Positions 38,101 through 53,100 of a stretch of 64,000 nucleotides of DNA are shown here, in pieces (the first letter of the stretch is position 1; each line of letters starts with the position of its first letter). The position numbers and the translations under genes are program-made. The DNA comes from Nymphalis io (Eukaryota; Arthropoda; Insecta; Lepidoptera; Nymphalidae): contig NC_065908.1 of NCBI RefSeq assembly GCF_905147045.1, positions 10,044,001 through 10,108,000 on the forward strand. The letters run 5' to 3'. The notes below the pieces were generated by a model, which saw nothing but the letters and a program-made list of their open reading frames with translations, was not told the origin of the DNA and did no database searches.

Positions 38101-41100
38101 ATAAACATCTATATGACCTGTCGCATCTCCGTTCCCTATGGTGTGATTTTTGCATCTCATTTACTATTCGATCTATGAAAAAAAAAATTTAATAAAAAGC
38201 TTGTTTTTTATTTATTTTTTGGTATTTACAACCGTTATCAATATATTTGACCAAAGCTACTAATCATTTATATATAAAAAAAATCATTAGGCTTGTAATA
38301 GTAGGCTTTTTATGCCTACTACACAAGTTGCAGATTATTAACATTGTTTCAATGTTAAATGTCGTATTATGATATTGTATTAATATCGTCGACGTATATT
38401 CTTTTTCGAACCGACGGTAGTTCCTACTATTTCCACTAATAGAAAAAAAACAACGCTCGTATAAAGAAAATCGATTGAGATTTGAATAATTAGATTCCTC
38501 AGGTGCGACGATGTTAATTGTATTATTACATTAGGAGGAGTACTATCTGTCTATATAGTCTGTCGTCCTATGCCTAGTTTAGGTGGGAAATTAATATTCT
38601 GTTATCCCTGCAGTATAATTTATATTACTCGATTTTTTGTACTTAATAATTTCTACATTATATAAAATTCAATAGAGATCACGCATATTAAATAAAAGTA
38701 ATGAAGTTATTATTGTAGATTATTTTTATAGAAGGAAGGCGGACGAGCATATGAGCCACCTGATGGTAAGTGGTCACCAACGCCCTTAGACATTGGCATT
38801 GTAAGAAATGTTAACCTTCGCTTACATCACCAATGCGCCACCAACCTTGGGAACTAAGATGTTATGTCCCTTGTGCCTGTAATTACAGTAGAATATCTGT
38901 ATGTAGTGTTTTGCAGTAGAATATCTGATGAGTGGGTGGTACCTACCCAGACGAGCTTGCACAAAGCTCTACCACCAGTAAAATTGATACATAGAATTGT
39001 AGATAATATTGGTCTGTGGGTCCAATAATACTTAAAATAAATTTAAAAATTATCCGTCCGTCTGAATAATTTTATTCTATTACGTAAGAAGCCTACCTAG
39101 CTAAACTAAACAAACTCGAAATTATAAAAATAATTATTCTAAGCCGACAATAAAATAATGCAACCACAGTACTAGGAGTTCATAAACTAGAGCCGGTAAA
39201 ATGTTACCATTTCACGCCAGAAGCCGCTATTAAACATAACTCTTTTTTTATGAAATATGGTTGTGGCCTTACGGTTCGCATATTGGGCGCGGCACGTTAA
39301 CCCCATTTTTATTTTTGACGAAAATTTATGTTATAATGATATTTATGCGGTGTTTATCGGCCCACGGTGGACGGGGAAATATGTCAGTCCCGCGCGTATT
39401 ATAAATTTAGCCGCGAATATTAATGTTTGTATTTCGCTGAATTCCGTTAGGTTTCCAATAAATGTAAATATTAGAGAAATCTGAATAATGAATATTCAAT
39501 ATTAAGCTATTTGTTAAACATGAAACTGTTATCTATTACTACATTATATAACGATATCATGCGATATCTGCTTCACTGCCTTTGGTGTAGTTGTCGTACG
39601 TGTCGGACTAGTAAAAAGTATTTAATTTTTATTTTAAAAATCTCATCAGTAGCTTACATTACGTATGTACTCTCTATTTCCTCACATTAGTGAGGTTTGA
39701 CTATTGACTATTCTCTGTGTTTGACCGTTGTGGTCGAATTTCAGAAGGGCATTATATCCTTATAATGTCAGTAATTATTATACAAAGCAATAAATAAAAA
39801 TAAATATACAACAGTAAATCTACATAAGCTAAAATCTTTAATCATAAACTAAAGTCCTTAATAAATGTATATACTTAGCCGCCATTAGCCCTGAAGGGTT
39901 CTAAAAACAAATGCTCTGCAATATACGTTTGAAAACGGGGAATTGAGATAAAATATCTGCTCTCTCGGAGAACTATTTATTTCTATAGCCCAGGATAAAG
40001 TATCGAGTGGCGTTTAATCTTCCCCAGAGACCCGTTCATAGAAGATACGCCACGCATTAGGGAATGTTCCTGCACAAGTGCTGCTAGAAGAAATAAAGAA
40101 AAATTCATGTATAAAATTGATACAAAACTTATCTCTGTATATCTGTTTTTGATGTATCTTTTCTATAATTTGCTTAGGCAGCATCAAAAAGTAAATAAAA
40201 ATTGTCAGAAACGGTGACATGAATAAACACGAAAAGTACATATACATTGATACACAAAGTTTTCTATCCTGTAAAGTCTGTACAGACTTTATTGACAACA
40301 CTTTCCTGCTCAATTATTTTATAAAATTAAATCAGTAATAAATAAAGCATATTATTTTATGTACAGATTGACATAAGAGTATAGAGTTGGTATTCGTTGT
40401 TTTCGTGTAAAATAATTATTATGGCATTATTGAAAAATATATGATTACAAGCTGCTCTGCGTGGATTTACTCATAAAAAACTCTACTGCTTCGCCCCCGT
40501 CGTCCTCTTTCGTAATGAATGAACTGACATGAAATTATAGGTAATTTCGTTAGAACGCAAAAAAACCTTTGAAAGCCCTTTCAAACACTCTTCTGCTTTA
40601 AATAACAGCACAGATAGCATGTATGTTTTGTACGTATGGTTGATTTTAAGAATTAAAAAAATATAGAATAACAATACCATATAATTTTAATCTTCCGAAT
40701 TGGTCAAGCTATTTCCGATAAATTGGTAGGTAAAATATATACGCGTCGAATCAACGTATTGTAATGAATAAAATCTTCTTTCTATCTTATCTTTTTCAAT
40801 TAATTATAAAAACAACAGAACATATTATACAAAACAAAAACGTTTTAAAACAGTCTAAGACACTTAGTCTCCACTTCTTACACGTTACACCCGCCAGTAG
40901 GTACAATACCCAAAGCCGCTTTGAAGACGGAAAATTTTCACGTGTTTTTATGTGTCTGAAATCTCAATGTTCCCACCCTGCTTGTTTATATTTTTGCGGA
41001 TAAATATTGTTTTAAGAGAGAGAGAGATCTGCTCAGGCATCACATTAAAGACATTTCCAGAGCAAAAGCTTTTATGGCGAATGCGTTCGCAAAATACTTT

Positions 41101-44100
41101 ATAATGATGTAGTCATAACAATCACACTTAAATAAAAACATCATTGATATATAATCGTGTTTTTTTTTTCGACATTTGGCTTAAGCGCTTAGTAAATCGA
41201 CGATATAAAAGATGAATACATTTGAAGGAATCGCGATAGTGGCATCATTAACATGAACAGCCTATTATTAAGGCTGCGCCTTTTTTCGATTAAAGTGAAC
41301 CTCGACGAAACATTGAGACGTTCGTTCCGCAGTTAATGACCCTCAGAGCTCGAGTGGTAATGAAGCAGAGATTTATTTCGTTTAAAAACCCATCAGAAAC
41401 CACTCTTCAACTTGCTGCTACTTCAAACGTTGTTATGATAAAACATTTCATTGGAAATATAAAGTCCGACTTTTAAATCCACGCGGTCGAAATCCTCAGA
41501 GAAATTTTCAAGTCAAGCGAAATTCAATTTGACTTATCTTGTTTTCATTTACCTGCTATATACTACTGTATTACTTACTTACATTTTATGTTTATTTTAA
41601 GTTGAAAAATGTTATTTATACTTTTTATAGGTAAAACTAAAAACATAAATAAACTTAATAAATAAAAGCCGAGTAGATAGTACGCACTTATTTTAGTTTG
41701 CAGGTTCAAAGCCGGGCAAGCACCACTGGGTTTTCGTGTACTTAATCAGGGCTTATAATTTATCTCGACAACATTTGAAGAAAGGCCCTTACTTAAACAG
41801 CATATTGGAATGAGCACCAAACCATATCCTCATGACGAGAGAAGGCCTTAACCCAGAAGTGAGACATTAATAGCGTAGTTTACTTTTTTACTAAATAAAT
41901 GCAATCACAAAAATAAACGTTACAAAACGTTTTATTCACCATAAACTGAAAACACAAATTATTTGGGTAAAATTAAATTACTTAAAAAATAAAACGGCAC
42001 TGGGAAGAAATAAAAGCGATACTATGTAATTCGTAGTCCGGTCGCTATACGCACGGAAACCTTAACAAACTCTTGTAAACAAGGTCCGCGATTTGGATTA
42101 GCAAACATATTTCATTCTCACGTAACATGTTTCCCTAGTATTACCGTGGCGTGGGATAAGATGCGTCAGTTGGCCGTCAGATCTAGGGATAAGGGAGACA
42201 GAGAAAAATGGAGGCTCCCGGGCGAGTGTACGATAAATAAGGAAAAAATGGATTAATGTAAAATGTTAATCCACGTAAGGCTTTGGCGCACACCATTTTC
42301 TAGTGATATAATATTATTTAAGAAAAAAATTATAACAAACAAAGTTCCATATGTCATTTATTTTAACTAATAACGTTAACAAGATATTATCAATAACATG
42401 AACATTTAATATAAATACTTCGTTAACCATAAAACAATGAAATGTTTCAAATTAATATAAAAAGTATAAATATAATTTGTAAATGCAATAAGTGTACCTT
42501 ACATAGGAAAAATATAATTTCACCATTCGTATTATATATACGAAACATATGGAACCTTGATACATTTTTTTAATGAAAGGATTAATTCACAAAATGGAAA
42601 GATATAGAAGAATACGATAAGTTATATCTGAAAGTTTACCTTTCTAAATTGGCTCGTTTGGAGAAAAAGGTCGTAGTTTTTAAAAAGTATTTTTTTTAAT
42701 ACCTTGACAACATTTTTTATAGAAACCCAAATAAAAATATCGTGCAGAACGCCCAGCGTGTCAAGGTTTACATTCGACGGTCCGTATTTGAATAAGAATT
42801 GCCAATAAGACTGGGGGAAGCCGCTTAAATGGTCTTCCCGAATTGTCTTGCTCTCCTAGTATTGATCAAAGCGTCCGCTTCATACAGTTGGTGATTACAA
42901 AGAAAATTACTCAAATAAGCCTTGAGTACTACTAATAAATTATTTTTGGGAAATTTAAGAACAAACAATATTCACAAATCTAAATATATTTTACAGTTAA
43001 CTTAAATTAATAAAACTTTAATTATAAAATAATTGTCAATTTTAATTACTTAATAAACGTTGAGATATCTCAACTAAAATATCATTCTATATTAATGACT
43101 TAATTAATCTACAAACACTAATTGATCGGATAATCGACCGTTCTCAGATTATCTTCAGAAATCGTCGACATTAAGTAATTTGATTATCTCCGAATTATAT
43201 ATTGTCTAATCCTTTATCAAAATAATTTTAAAACCATATTCGCCGTAACTGTATTTTAATTTAATCTCAGTTGTGTCTAAGATCTTTACGGTCTTTGTTA
43301 TAACGTTATTAAGTGATCGATTAGTTACATAATGCCGTCTTGTTCATTCGCATGTGAAATCAATAATGACAGAATAGAGTAATATCACTGTGTAACTAAA
43401 TATCCGCTAAGAATCGTTTATAAGTAAGGCCGTTGTAAACGTTTATAAGTAAAAATCTAGAAGAGTTTTATAAGAACTAAGAGACTGCAGAGCAGACATA
43501 TTTCGCCAAAACAAATAAGTACCCAGAATCTGGGGGAGGCGGAGGCGAGACATGAAAGACAATTCGATTAATTAGCCTGGATGCAATTAAGGTTGAGCTC
43601 AACACGGTTACAGTGGATCACTAAATAGCAAGCTTAACGGCCAGACAAAACCATGTTGTCGTGGCTTACGAAAACAAAGAGTACAAAAGTAAAGTAAAGT
43701 CTGTAAGAGCCCGTGAATCCCCCGCTGTTGGGCAAAAGCCTCCCCATCGTTTGAGTAGAACAATGAACCACCAGATGGTAACTGGTCACCACCGCCCATA
43801 CAAATAGGCACTGCGACAATAATTAACAATGCAAGGGTTAAACAGAGTACCTAATAGGTACTTTAATTAGTGCATATGACCTCATATACGAGGCTCAATA
43901 AAATAAATAGTGGCAAGCAAGAAACATCAGCCCCACTTGATCGTTGTTCCACGAGAAATTTACAAATAATCACAAAATCGATCGAAATAACTGGCAAATG
44001 GATGAAGCAGAAGATCTAGTTAAGGCGAAGGGATCGTAAGCACTTTCGATATAACACTGGGTCAGCGGGGTGTCTGGTTGCGCAGTAACATATAAATTGT

Positions 44101-47100
44101 GAGCAGCGGTAAACCACCCAATTATAACTACTACAAAAATAGGCAGCAATCGATATTACAGAATGAGTACTTACGTAAAATATATAATAAAAACAGCAAC
44201 ATTATTAGCTAAATATATGTATGTATACGACAAGATACCGAGTATTTATTTTTAGACTAATAATAATAATATATATATCCTGGGTCATTATTCACACACG
44301 GCCATCTGATCCCAAACTAAGCAAACTAACCTTGTACTATGAAAACCAGACAACTGATATACTACTTATACTACTTTTCTTTTGTAATTACATACTTATA
44401 TAGATAATTATACCCAGACTCAGGACAAACAGACATGTTCATGCATATAAATGTCTATAATGGGGTGGGAATCGAAACCACAACCTTCGTCGTGAAGGGC
44501 AAGGCATCTCCCAACCACGCCAACCGGCCCGTCTATATAATAATGTAGTATACTTATTTAAACTATATATTACACAAACAACAAACTCGTAGACAGATAC
44601 AAATGTAATAATGAGAGGAAGGTGCAGGTAACTTAGGGAGGCTGCCGTGAAATCCATTATCGAAATGTTTTAATTAGTGCCATTTAGGCGCGGTCGGTCC
44701 CCGCTGTACTATAAATTACCGTATATTAGCTCACGGCGAGTTTTAATTAGTTCACGCCTCGGGAGTTGAGAAAAATCTTTAACGACTTACTTGAAGTATT
44801 TACTGTGTTTGGTATACCGTGGAGTTGTGTTGTTAATGAACTAAACATTTATATTTCAAAATGAATGAAATATTTAAGAAATTATTCGATATATGTAATT
44901 AATTGTATATGAAAGGTGGAACTAGAAGTATAAACATATGATATAGTTTTAATGTGTGGAAAAGAGTAACTCATAAATTTCTTGTTGCTTCTTCTCATTA
45001 GAATCTACATTCTGACTCCGCTAAGAACCTACTTAAATAAAATATAAACGTTAATTTTAACTGATTTGACTGACTGAACGACAATGACAAATCGAAGCCG
45101 AACTGCATCGATGGCGCGTCTCGAAGTGTTAGTTTATTTATTAAACTGTCACTATTACCGCGTCGTTACTCTTCATTTGGTCTAAATTATTGTCTGGGGG
45201 ACATCAGGTGGTTTCCCGAGGCGGACTTATTAAATTCTGAGACAATTCGATTCCAAACTCCCCCTCGTTACAAACTTGCTCCGTGCGCTCGGTCCGTTCG
45301 GTTTTCCTGTTTTCATATATTATAAGTGTATTAGGAACTTTACTTGAAGACAACTTAAACTTCATCTTTTTTTTTAAATAAACAAATTAAAGAAATCATA
45401 TTGATTTGTAAGAATATACAATATTTTATATGATTTCAATAATTGTATGGAGAAATTTATTGAATAAATCGTATAACGCTTTGCAGAAATATTTATACCC
45501 GTGTAAAACTATTGTTTGATTACAGTAGACATACAACTGTATTATTGATACACAGTTGAATAATTTGCATATTCGATGAATATAATGAATGTATTTTTAA
45601 AGTAACGCCATAGCCTCGTAGCTTACATGTAAAAGGTATTATTAAAACCTAACGTTAAACTTCTTTACTTCTACGGAACGATGCGGTTCGGAGATTGAAA
45701 TTTTGATACAACGCCGATTGGCGAACTTTGTTCGAATTCGAATCGAATTTAATTTCGATGACTTCCATTCCGATCGTCGGAATTTCCTAATAATTCTTCT
45801 GTAATAGCTCTTTTATGAAATAGTTACGAGATCTTTTCGCGTTCAACGGCTTTGAAACTCTTTAGGATTTCTGATGTCATTTATGGTATAATTGTTTTTA
45901 TTTAAAATTTATATTTTATTAGGAGAAAATTGTTATATTTGAAAGTAACTTTCGAAATAATAATTGTTATAAATATATTTCTATACTATACTCGTATTTT
46001 AATAATATTAAGTCTTTATTCCAGAATTAACAATTCCATATCTACATAACATTATAAACATATGTAAAACAATGAAATAAATATAATAATAAATGTATTA
46101 AATTATTTTATGACTGTCTTTGGTCACGTGAAAAAAGTTGTGGAATATAGAAATATTTTCAGCCTAATAGACAATTACTGATCAGCAAATATTTGATGTA
46201 AATCGAAATCTTTAATGGTAATAAAAATATATCAAAACTATAATAAAATACAAAAGGTACATCACATCACATCCATTTATAGCTTCAGTAAAATCGCTGA
46301 ACTCAATATCGGTACGGCGAAAAGAGTAAGTTTGCTATCGAAAAATAAAATAAATACGAAGTCGATTACGTGGTGTACGTGTCTCTGAAGGTGAGATTGC
46401 ACTGACATACGTGTTTCCTAAAACATATGGTATCTAGCTTGTCTGAAACTGTCTTGAGTAACTGTGCAGTATTACTATTTCATTGTACGTATTATAAAAT
46501 ACACAATAAATAATATCATAATAGAATATAATTAAAAATATTGTAGTACAATTTGTAAGTCTTGATGTTTATTATGTAAGAACAATTTTAAATTATTTTT
46601 TAAGCGGTGTTGGGCTTGTGTAAGCCCGTCCGGGTGGTATATTCATTTATATTAACGCTAAAAACTGGTTCCGGTTTAAGGGGATAGTGACGGCATGTAA
46701 TTAGAGGCACAAATAGATATACTGTAACATTTATATATTATAAAAATATGTAAATGTTGAACAAATCCCTCGAATACTATATGCGTACAACGAATTAAAT
46801 ATCAAAATGATTATTTTTAAAAATCAGTTAAAGCTGATATCGTATAATTTTAAAAAGCAATTTTCTAATACTCCTATTGAAATATGAAATCGTACAAGTG
46901 GTCTTATGATATTACAAGTTATAAAATATATTTATAGGTAAGCATAAAACGCGTCGGCGTCGCAAACGGTAACAGCGCTGAGTGTAGCCGACTCTAGCGA
47001 GACGATGAATCCAATATCGGATCGCCGACGCAAGCAATAACATTGCAATCGGAAAAATAAATACATAGAAATATATTTTAAGACATTTTATTTTTATAGT

Positions 47101-50100
47101 GAGCACGCTGATATGATTGATTACTACATGTCATAAAGTTTTTTTAAATAAAAGACAGTTTTAAATATTTCGATTAATTTGCCACTCATTTAAATGTATA
47201 CTAATGAATGAAGTGACGTTTTTTTTAATGTCAAACTGAAAAAAACTACTAAAGTGGTATACATATATACAAGGAGTTAAAGCGCGTTTAGGAGAAGGTC
47301 GTATATAATCCCCTAGCTAATATTATAAATGTGAAATTGAGTTTGTTTATTTGTTGGTTTGCTTGTTACAATTTAACATCGTCTTGGCACGCGCTGGCAA
47401 ATAGGATATATACATACTAATCACCTTTAGCAACGAACACATTGCTGTTTGTTGATAGAATAACTAAGACAAGTGAGTTATAGTAAGTTATTCGTAAGTA
47501 TTCTTACGGACTCCATAATATAAAGCAATTGGCGAAGCAGAGAAATAAAGATTAACAAAAATTACTTTACGCAAATTTGATAGATTGTGTTTACAATGTA
47601 ACGTTGGATAATAAAATTAAGATAAAATCAAAAGTATTTCGCTTCATACTCGTAAAACCTGATTACACATACCTACAATGAAAGTAAGGCTCTACGTCAT
47701 ATATTTGGAAATCATTATAATACGTACTGGCGTCTGGTACAAGTTTTGCGTGTTTTCTACCAACGGGGGCGTAGCTCAGATGGTAGAGCGCTCGCTTAGC
47801 ATGCGAGAGGTACCGGGATCGATACCCGGCGCCTCCAATTCGAATCTTTTTAGAATTCCGTAAGCCTAAGAATTATTTTATTTTTATAAGTTGGTCTAAA
47901 TATTTCTGGAATTTAATAATTAATATCCAAAAAAAATATAATAAATATTTTAGGAACAATTTGTTTAATTATAATCATAATTAAAAAAACATTAAGAGAC
48001 TCCTTATCTAAATAAAAAACCATGGAACGTACTTTGCCGTATTACATTTTCTAAGCTGACAGCTGACTTGAATCTAATTTTTATGACACTAACAACTCGC
48101 AACTGAGCAAGGGATGGAAATGAAAATTGTCTCGTGTTGAAAAAAAGATTTAAATATGCCTACTCATACAACGTCATCTATATATTAGTAGTAGTCTCCT
48201 CCCGCGGCTTTACCCACTCGTGAGGGGTGGGGCAGGAGTTAAGGATATGTGTTTTTCTATACACAACACGCAAAGTTTCACGATAATCAGTTGAGCAGTA
48301 AAGACGTGAACGCGGAACAAACAATTTTATAATATTACTAAGGTTGTGTACACAACATCAATATTTATATATATTTGTAAATATGAATGAATGTAAACCA
48401 ATAGACAGTATTGGCTGCACTTATTAGCATTACTCCCGTTGTTTGGAATAAATTAACAAAATTAAAATGAAACATTGTTAAGACGAAATGAAATGTGCTA
48501 CATAATGTCTGAGGTATAAAGGCTATACTGCTATGCTATTAATTATCTTCTGTTATTACACGGGCTCCCTCGCCGCAAAAAAATAGAAACAGCTCGGCAT
48601 AACACGTACATAATAAAAATAGTATGTTTGACGGTAAAATAATTATGCCACAGTTTAAAGAAGGTACTTCCTTCTTACATGATACGTATAAAGCTGTTAA
48701 ACTTCGTAATGAATGAATTACGTATTGCCTTTAAATACAACGCCAAAATATAATTACGTGATACTAATATAAATATGCAAGTGAAATACATTGATGCAAT
48801 ATTTCGTTTCTATTTGTGAGACATTCGTATTGCTGCCAAGAATTTCATCAAGTGTACTAACGGGGGCGTAGCTCAGATGGTAGAGCGCTCGCTTAGCATG
48901 CGAGAGGTACCGGGATCGATACCCGGCGCCTCCAATTGGATTATTTTTTAACCTATAATTGTTTTTACTATTCCTATAGGTTTTTGTTAACTTAAGTAAA
49001 GATGGCGGGATCGTTGGAAAACAAAAAATCACTGTTTCTTTTGACTTTTTCTCATTCTTCTGTCTTTTGGTTTTTATCTCATTCTTTCCGAACCGTTGGT
49101 AATCCGAACCCTCAATATTTTATATAAATTTTGATTTTGCTATTCAAAACGTCGTGAGGAATTCGTCGTGAAGTAACGGCCTGTGAGTGTCAGACTGCTG
49201 GGGTAAGGCCTCTTCCCCTTTTTGAGGAGAAGGTTTGGAGCTTATTCCACCACGCTGCTCCAATGCGGGATAGTGGAATGTGTCAGAATTTCAGTGAAAT
49301 TCGACACATACAGGTTTCCTTACGATATATTCACTCACCGTCAAGTACGCTATGAATTATAAAAAGTTAAGCACTTGAAAATTCAGTGGGTGGGTTTGAA
49401 CCCACGATAATCAATTAAGATTCAAGCGTTCTTATCACTGGGCCATCTCGGCTCAATTAATACTGATGTTAATTTTAAAGCATGATTATAAAATATTCAA
49501 AATGGTATTAAGGTAAGCTGTGTAAGAAAACATATTTATTTGATATTTACCAGATTAATAGGAATATAGAACAACGCATAAAAAACCCGAACCAAGAACA
49601 GCCAACTCTCTATTAGTTATTATTAAAAATATAAAAACATGCTTCGAAAACCGAGCATATACCACTCTGAAATCTATATCAAAACAAAAACAATACGAAT
49701 GACAATATACGTCAAACAATAGACACTACAAACACAAGAACCCGATAGCGTTAAAGGGAGAATAATACCGGCATAGGATATTCATTAATGTGCTCTCCAA
49801 TTAGTTCGCTTATAGGACTGCGTGTATAATCCGTTGTTTATTATTTCCTGACGTATATCTGGGTCAATTACCTATAGGGCTCTGCGTGTTTGACATGTGA
49901 GATTATCATCACATCATACACATTACATATATTATAGATATGAACGTATGTCATTATTGCTTTCGTTCTATTAAACGCACTGAACATATTGTGATGATAG
50001 TAATAATGTTGTTCTATATGTAGGGGATCAATTGCTTTACATAAAACGTTAGTTTCGTTCATGTGTGCTAATTTTGAAATATCAAATAAATATGTATTGT

Positions 50101-53100
50101 TTTTTTTTATATTCTCCGGGAGGGCAAATGACTCTACTCCACCTGTTGGTAAGTGGTAGTAGAGTCCAAACGCGACGACGGCCAGTACAGACGGGAAAAA
50201 CGTTCTGCACTAGCCGCCTTCGCCTTGCCGGCCCGCAAGATGCCTCTTCACGCCTCGTTTGAAGGAACCCGGGTTGTAAGAGGAGGGGAACACGTGAGCT
50301 GGTAAGGAATTCCATTTTTTGGAAGTGCGACAAAGAAAGGAGTTGCCAAATTTCTTTGTTCGCGATGGAATTGATGTCACAGTTAGGCGGTGACATCGAG
50401 AACCAGCTCGCGTGGACTTAAGAAGGAAGGGGGAAGCAGGAATTAGAGAGAATAATTCCTCAGAGCACTCGCCGTGATACAGTCGATAGAAAGCGCTCAG
50501 TGCTGCTATCTCACGACGCAATAGTAAAGGTTCAAGGGTGTTTGTGACCTTTACGTCGCCAATAATGCGTACGGCACGTCGCTGCAACCGGTCCAAGGCC
50601 TCAAGTAGGTACTTAGCGGAGCCATCCCAAAGGTGCGAGCAATATTCCACGCAAGACCGTACCTGTGTTTTGTACAGCAGGCACAGTTGTTGTGGCGTGA
50701 AAAAGCGCCGCACCTTGTTCAGAACTCCGAGTTTCCGTGAAGCTGTTTTTATAACAGCCTCGATGTAATCCCTTGGACTAAGGTCGCAGCGAACGTCAAT
50801 CCCCAGCATGGCGATTTTGCTTTGCATCACCAGCGGAGTACCACAGAGGGAGGGAAGAGGGGAAAATGTTGACTTTTTCGCCGTGAGAGCGCATACCTGT
50901 GTTTTCTTGGCATTAAACTCAACAAGATTATCAGAGCCCCATTTGGCGATGAGCTCTAACGTCCTATCGAGTTCAATGACAAGATTCTTCCGCCTCTCCT
51001 CAATTTCCACTCGCCCAGCCACTGCGCGTCCGTGGTATCCACCATGCACTGTACTATCGTCTGCATAGCAATGTATGTTCCCAAGAGAGAGCATATCATT
51101 GATATGCAAAAGAAAGAGATGTGGGAGATAGCACAGATCCCTGGGGGACCCCAGCATTCACTACATAGAATTGTGAAGCGCAACCATCAACTAAAACACG
51201 AAGGCTACGCTTGTGTAGGAAGCTGGCAATCCAGGTGCATAGCTGAGCAGGCAGACCATATGCCGGCAGCTTGGAGAGAAAACTTCTGTTCCAGACCTTG
51301 TCGAAAGCCTTGGAGATATCGAGGCTGACAGCCAACGATTCTCCATGCTTGTCGATAGCTTCACCCCAGAGGTGTGTTACGTACGCTAGAAGATCACCTG
51401 TGGACCGTTTTGGTCGAAACCCGTACTGACGATCATTAATTAGACAGTGATCTTCTAGGTAATGGATCAGTTGGTTGTTTAAAATTCGTTCCATCACCTT
51501 ACAAAGTACTGAGGTGATAGCTATTGGCCGATAATTTGCCGGGTCAGACCGATCCCCTTTTTTGGGAACCGCTTGCACATTAGCTCTTCTCCAAGCCTCC
51601 GGCACACTTCCCGAAGAGAAAGTTGGAACAGGCGCGTTAACACAGGAGACAGCTCCGCTGCGCACTTCTTCAGCACTATGGCTGGTATTCCATCGGGACC
51701 GCTAGCTTTCCGTACATCAAGTGATTGCAGCTCCGCACGCACATCACGTTGCCTGATTTTAATGTCAGGCATCGTATGGCCACATGCAGGTATTGTAGGT
51801 GGCAGTGCACTACAATCATCGATGACGGAATTGTCGGCAAAGAGTTTAGCCAGGAGATCAGCTTGCTCTTGCGGACTGTGAGCTAGCGATCCGTCCGGAT
51901 TTCTGAGCGGTGGCAGCGAAGGTTGGCAGAAATTGTTTTGCACAGACTTGGTCAGACGCCAGAAGCTACGGGAGCCCCTAGGATGCGAAACAAGGTCATG
52001 ACCAATCTGTACAATGCGCTGTGCATCCGCTCTCGTGTATGCCTTTCTACAGGACTTGGAATTTTTATTATAGTTTGCTTTCAGTGAGTCAATGTTAGAT
52101 GCCCCGCTAATGCAGCCGTTGATCCACTTGCGATATGCCGCCTGCTTAGCTGATACAGCATCGGCACATTCACGAGTGAACCAACGGTTACGCGTACTCC
52201 TACTGACGAGATCTGAGCTAGGAATGTAGTATTCCATTCCCAGCATGATCTCGCCAGCAACAGCAGCGGCACTAGCTGTCGGGTCATTCCCACTGAAGCA
52301 ACGTTCCTTCCAAGGGACCGACGCATAGTAATCGCGCATACCGTCCCAATCCGCCGACTTATAGTGCCAAACGCGACGTTTGCATACCGCTAATGGCGGC
52401 AGCTTGGCCTGTGGCACTCTGGTAGAAATAAGGCTGTGATCCGAAGAGCCAAGAGGAGCCTGAACCACAACCTGATATTCCACCGGGTGAGAAGTCAGCA
52501 GAAGGTCCAGTAGAGAAGGTGCTTGCCCATCAATGTCTGGGATCCTGGTGGGCTGATCAACCAGTTGGGTCAAGTCATGTGTGAGAGCAAAAGCATGAGC
52601 AGTCCTTCCAGCATGGTCAGTTTTGAGGGATTTCAACCAGGATTCGTGGTGAGCATTAAAATCCCCCAAAAACACCAATTCCGCGTTAGGAAATTGCTCT
52701 TGCGCAGCATCTGCCACCCGACTAAGATGGTCAAATAATCGGCTTGTCTCCAAGTCACCATTGTGGGATCTGTAGAGGCACACGTAGACTCGGCTCTGAC
52801 GAACCAGGTCCACACGTACCACCAACATGGAGAAGGAGGGGTCCTCCAAGCAGCGCAGTCGGTGACAGCAAACATCCGTCCTGACGAACAAGCATACTCC
52901 GGCTTTCGCTTTGAAGGATTCTTCAAGCGTGTAGCCGGGATAATTAAGGTAGCTGGTATCGGCAGGACGGAGTATTTGTGTCTCCGTGAGAAACAGCATT
53001 GCTGGCCGTGCTGTCTCGAGATGGTGGTGGACAGCGTTGAGGTTAGTGTGGAGTCCTCGGATGTTAGAGAACTCGACCTCAAACAGCGAGGGTATGGTGG

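Noticed and set aside
42140..42230. Short coding-like stretch on the plus strand (TGGGATAAGATGCGTCAG...)
   Set aside because: Open for only about 30 codons, with no splice sites or recognisable family.
46930..47035. Inverted GCGTCGGCG / CGCCGACGC pair suggestive of a small DNA transposon
   Set aside because: Arms are only 9 bp and no target duplication or further similarity was seen.
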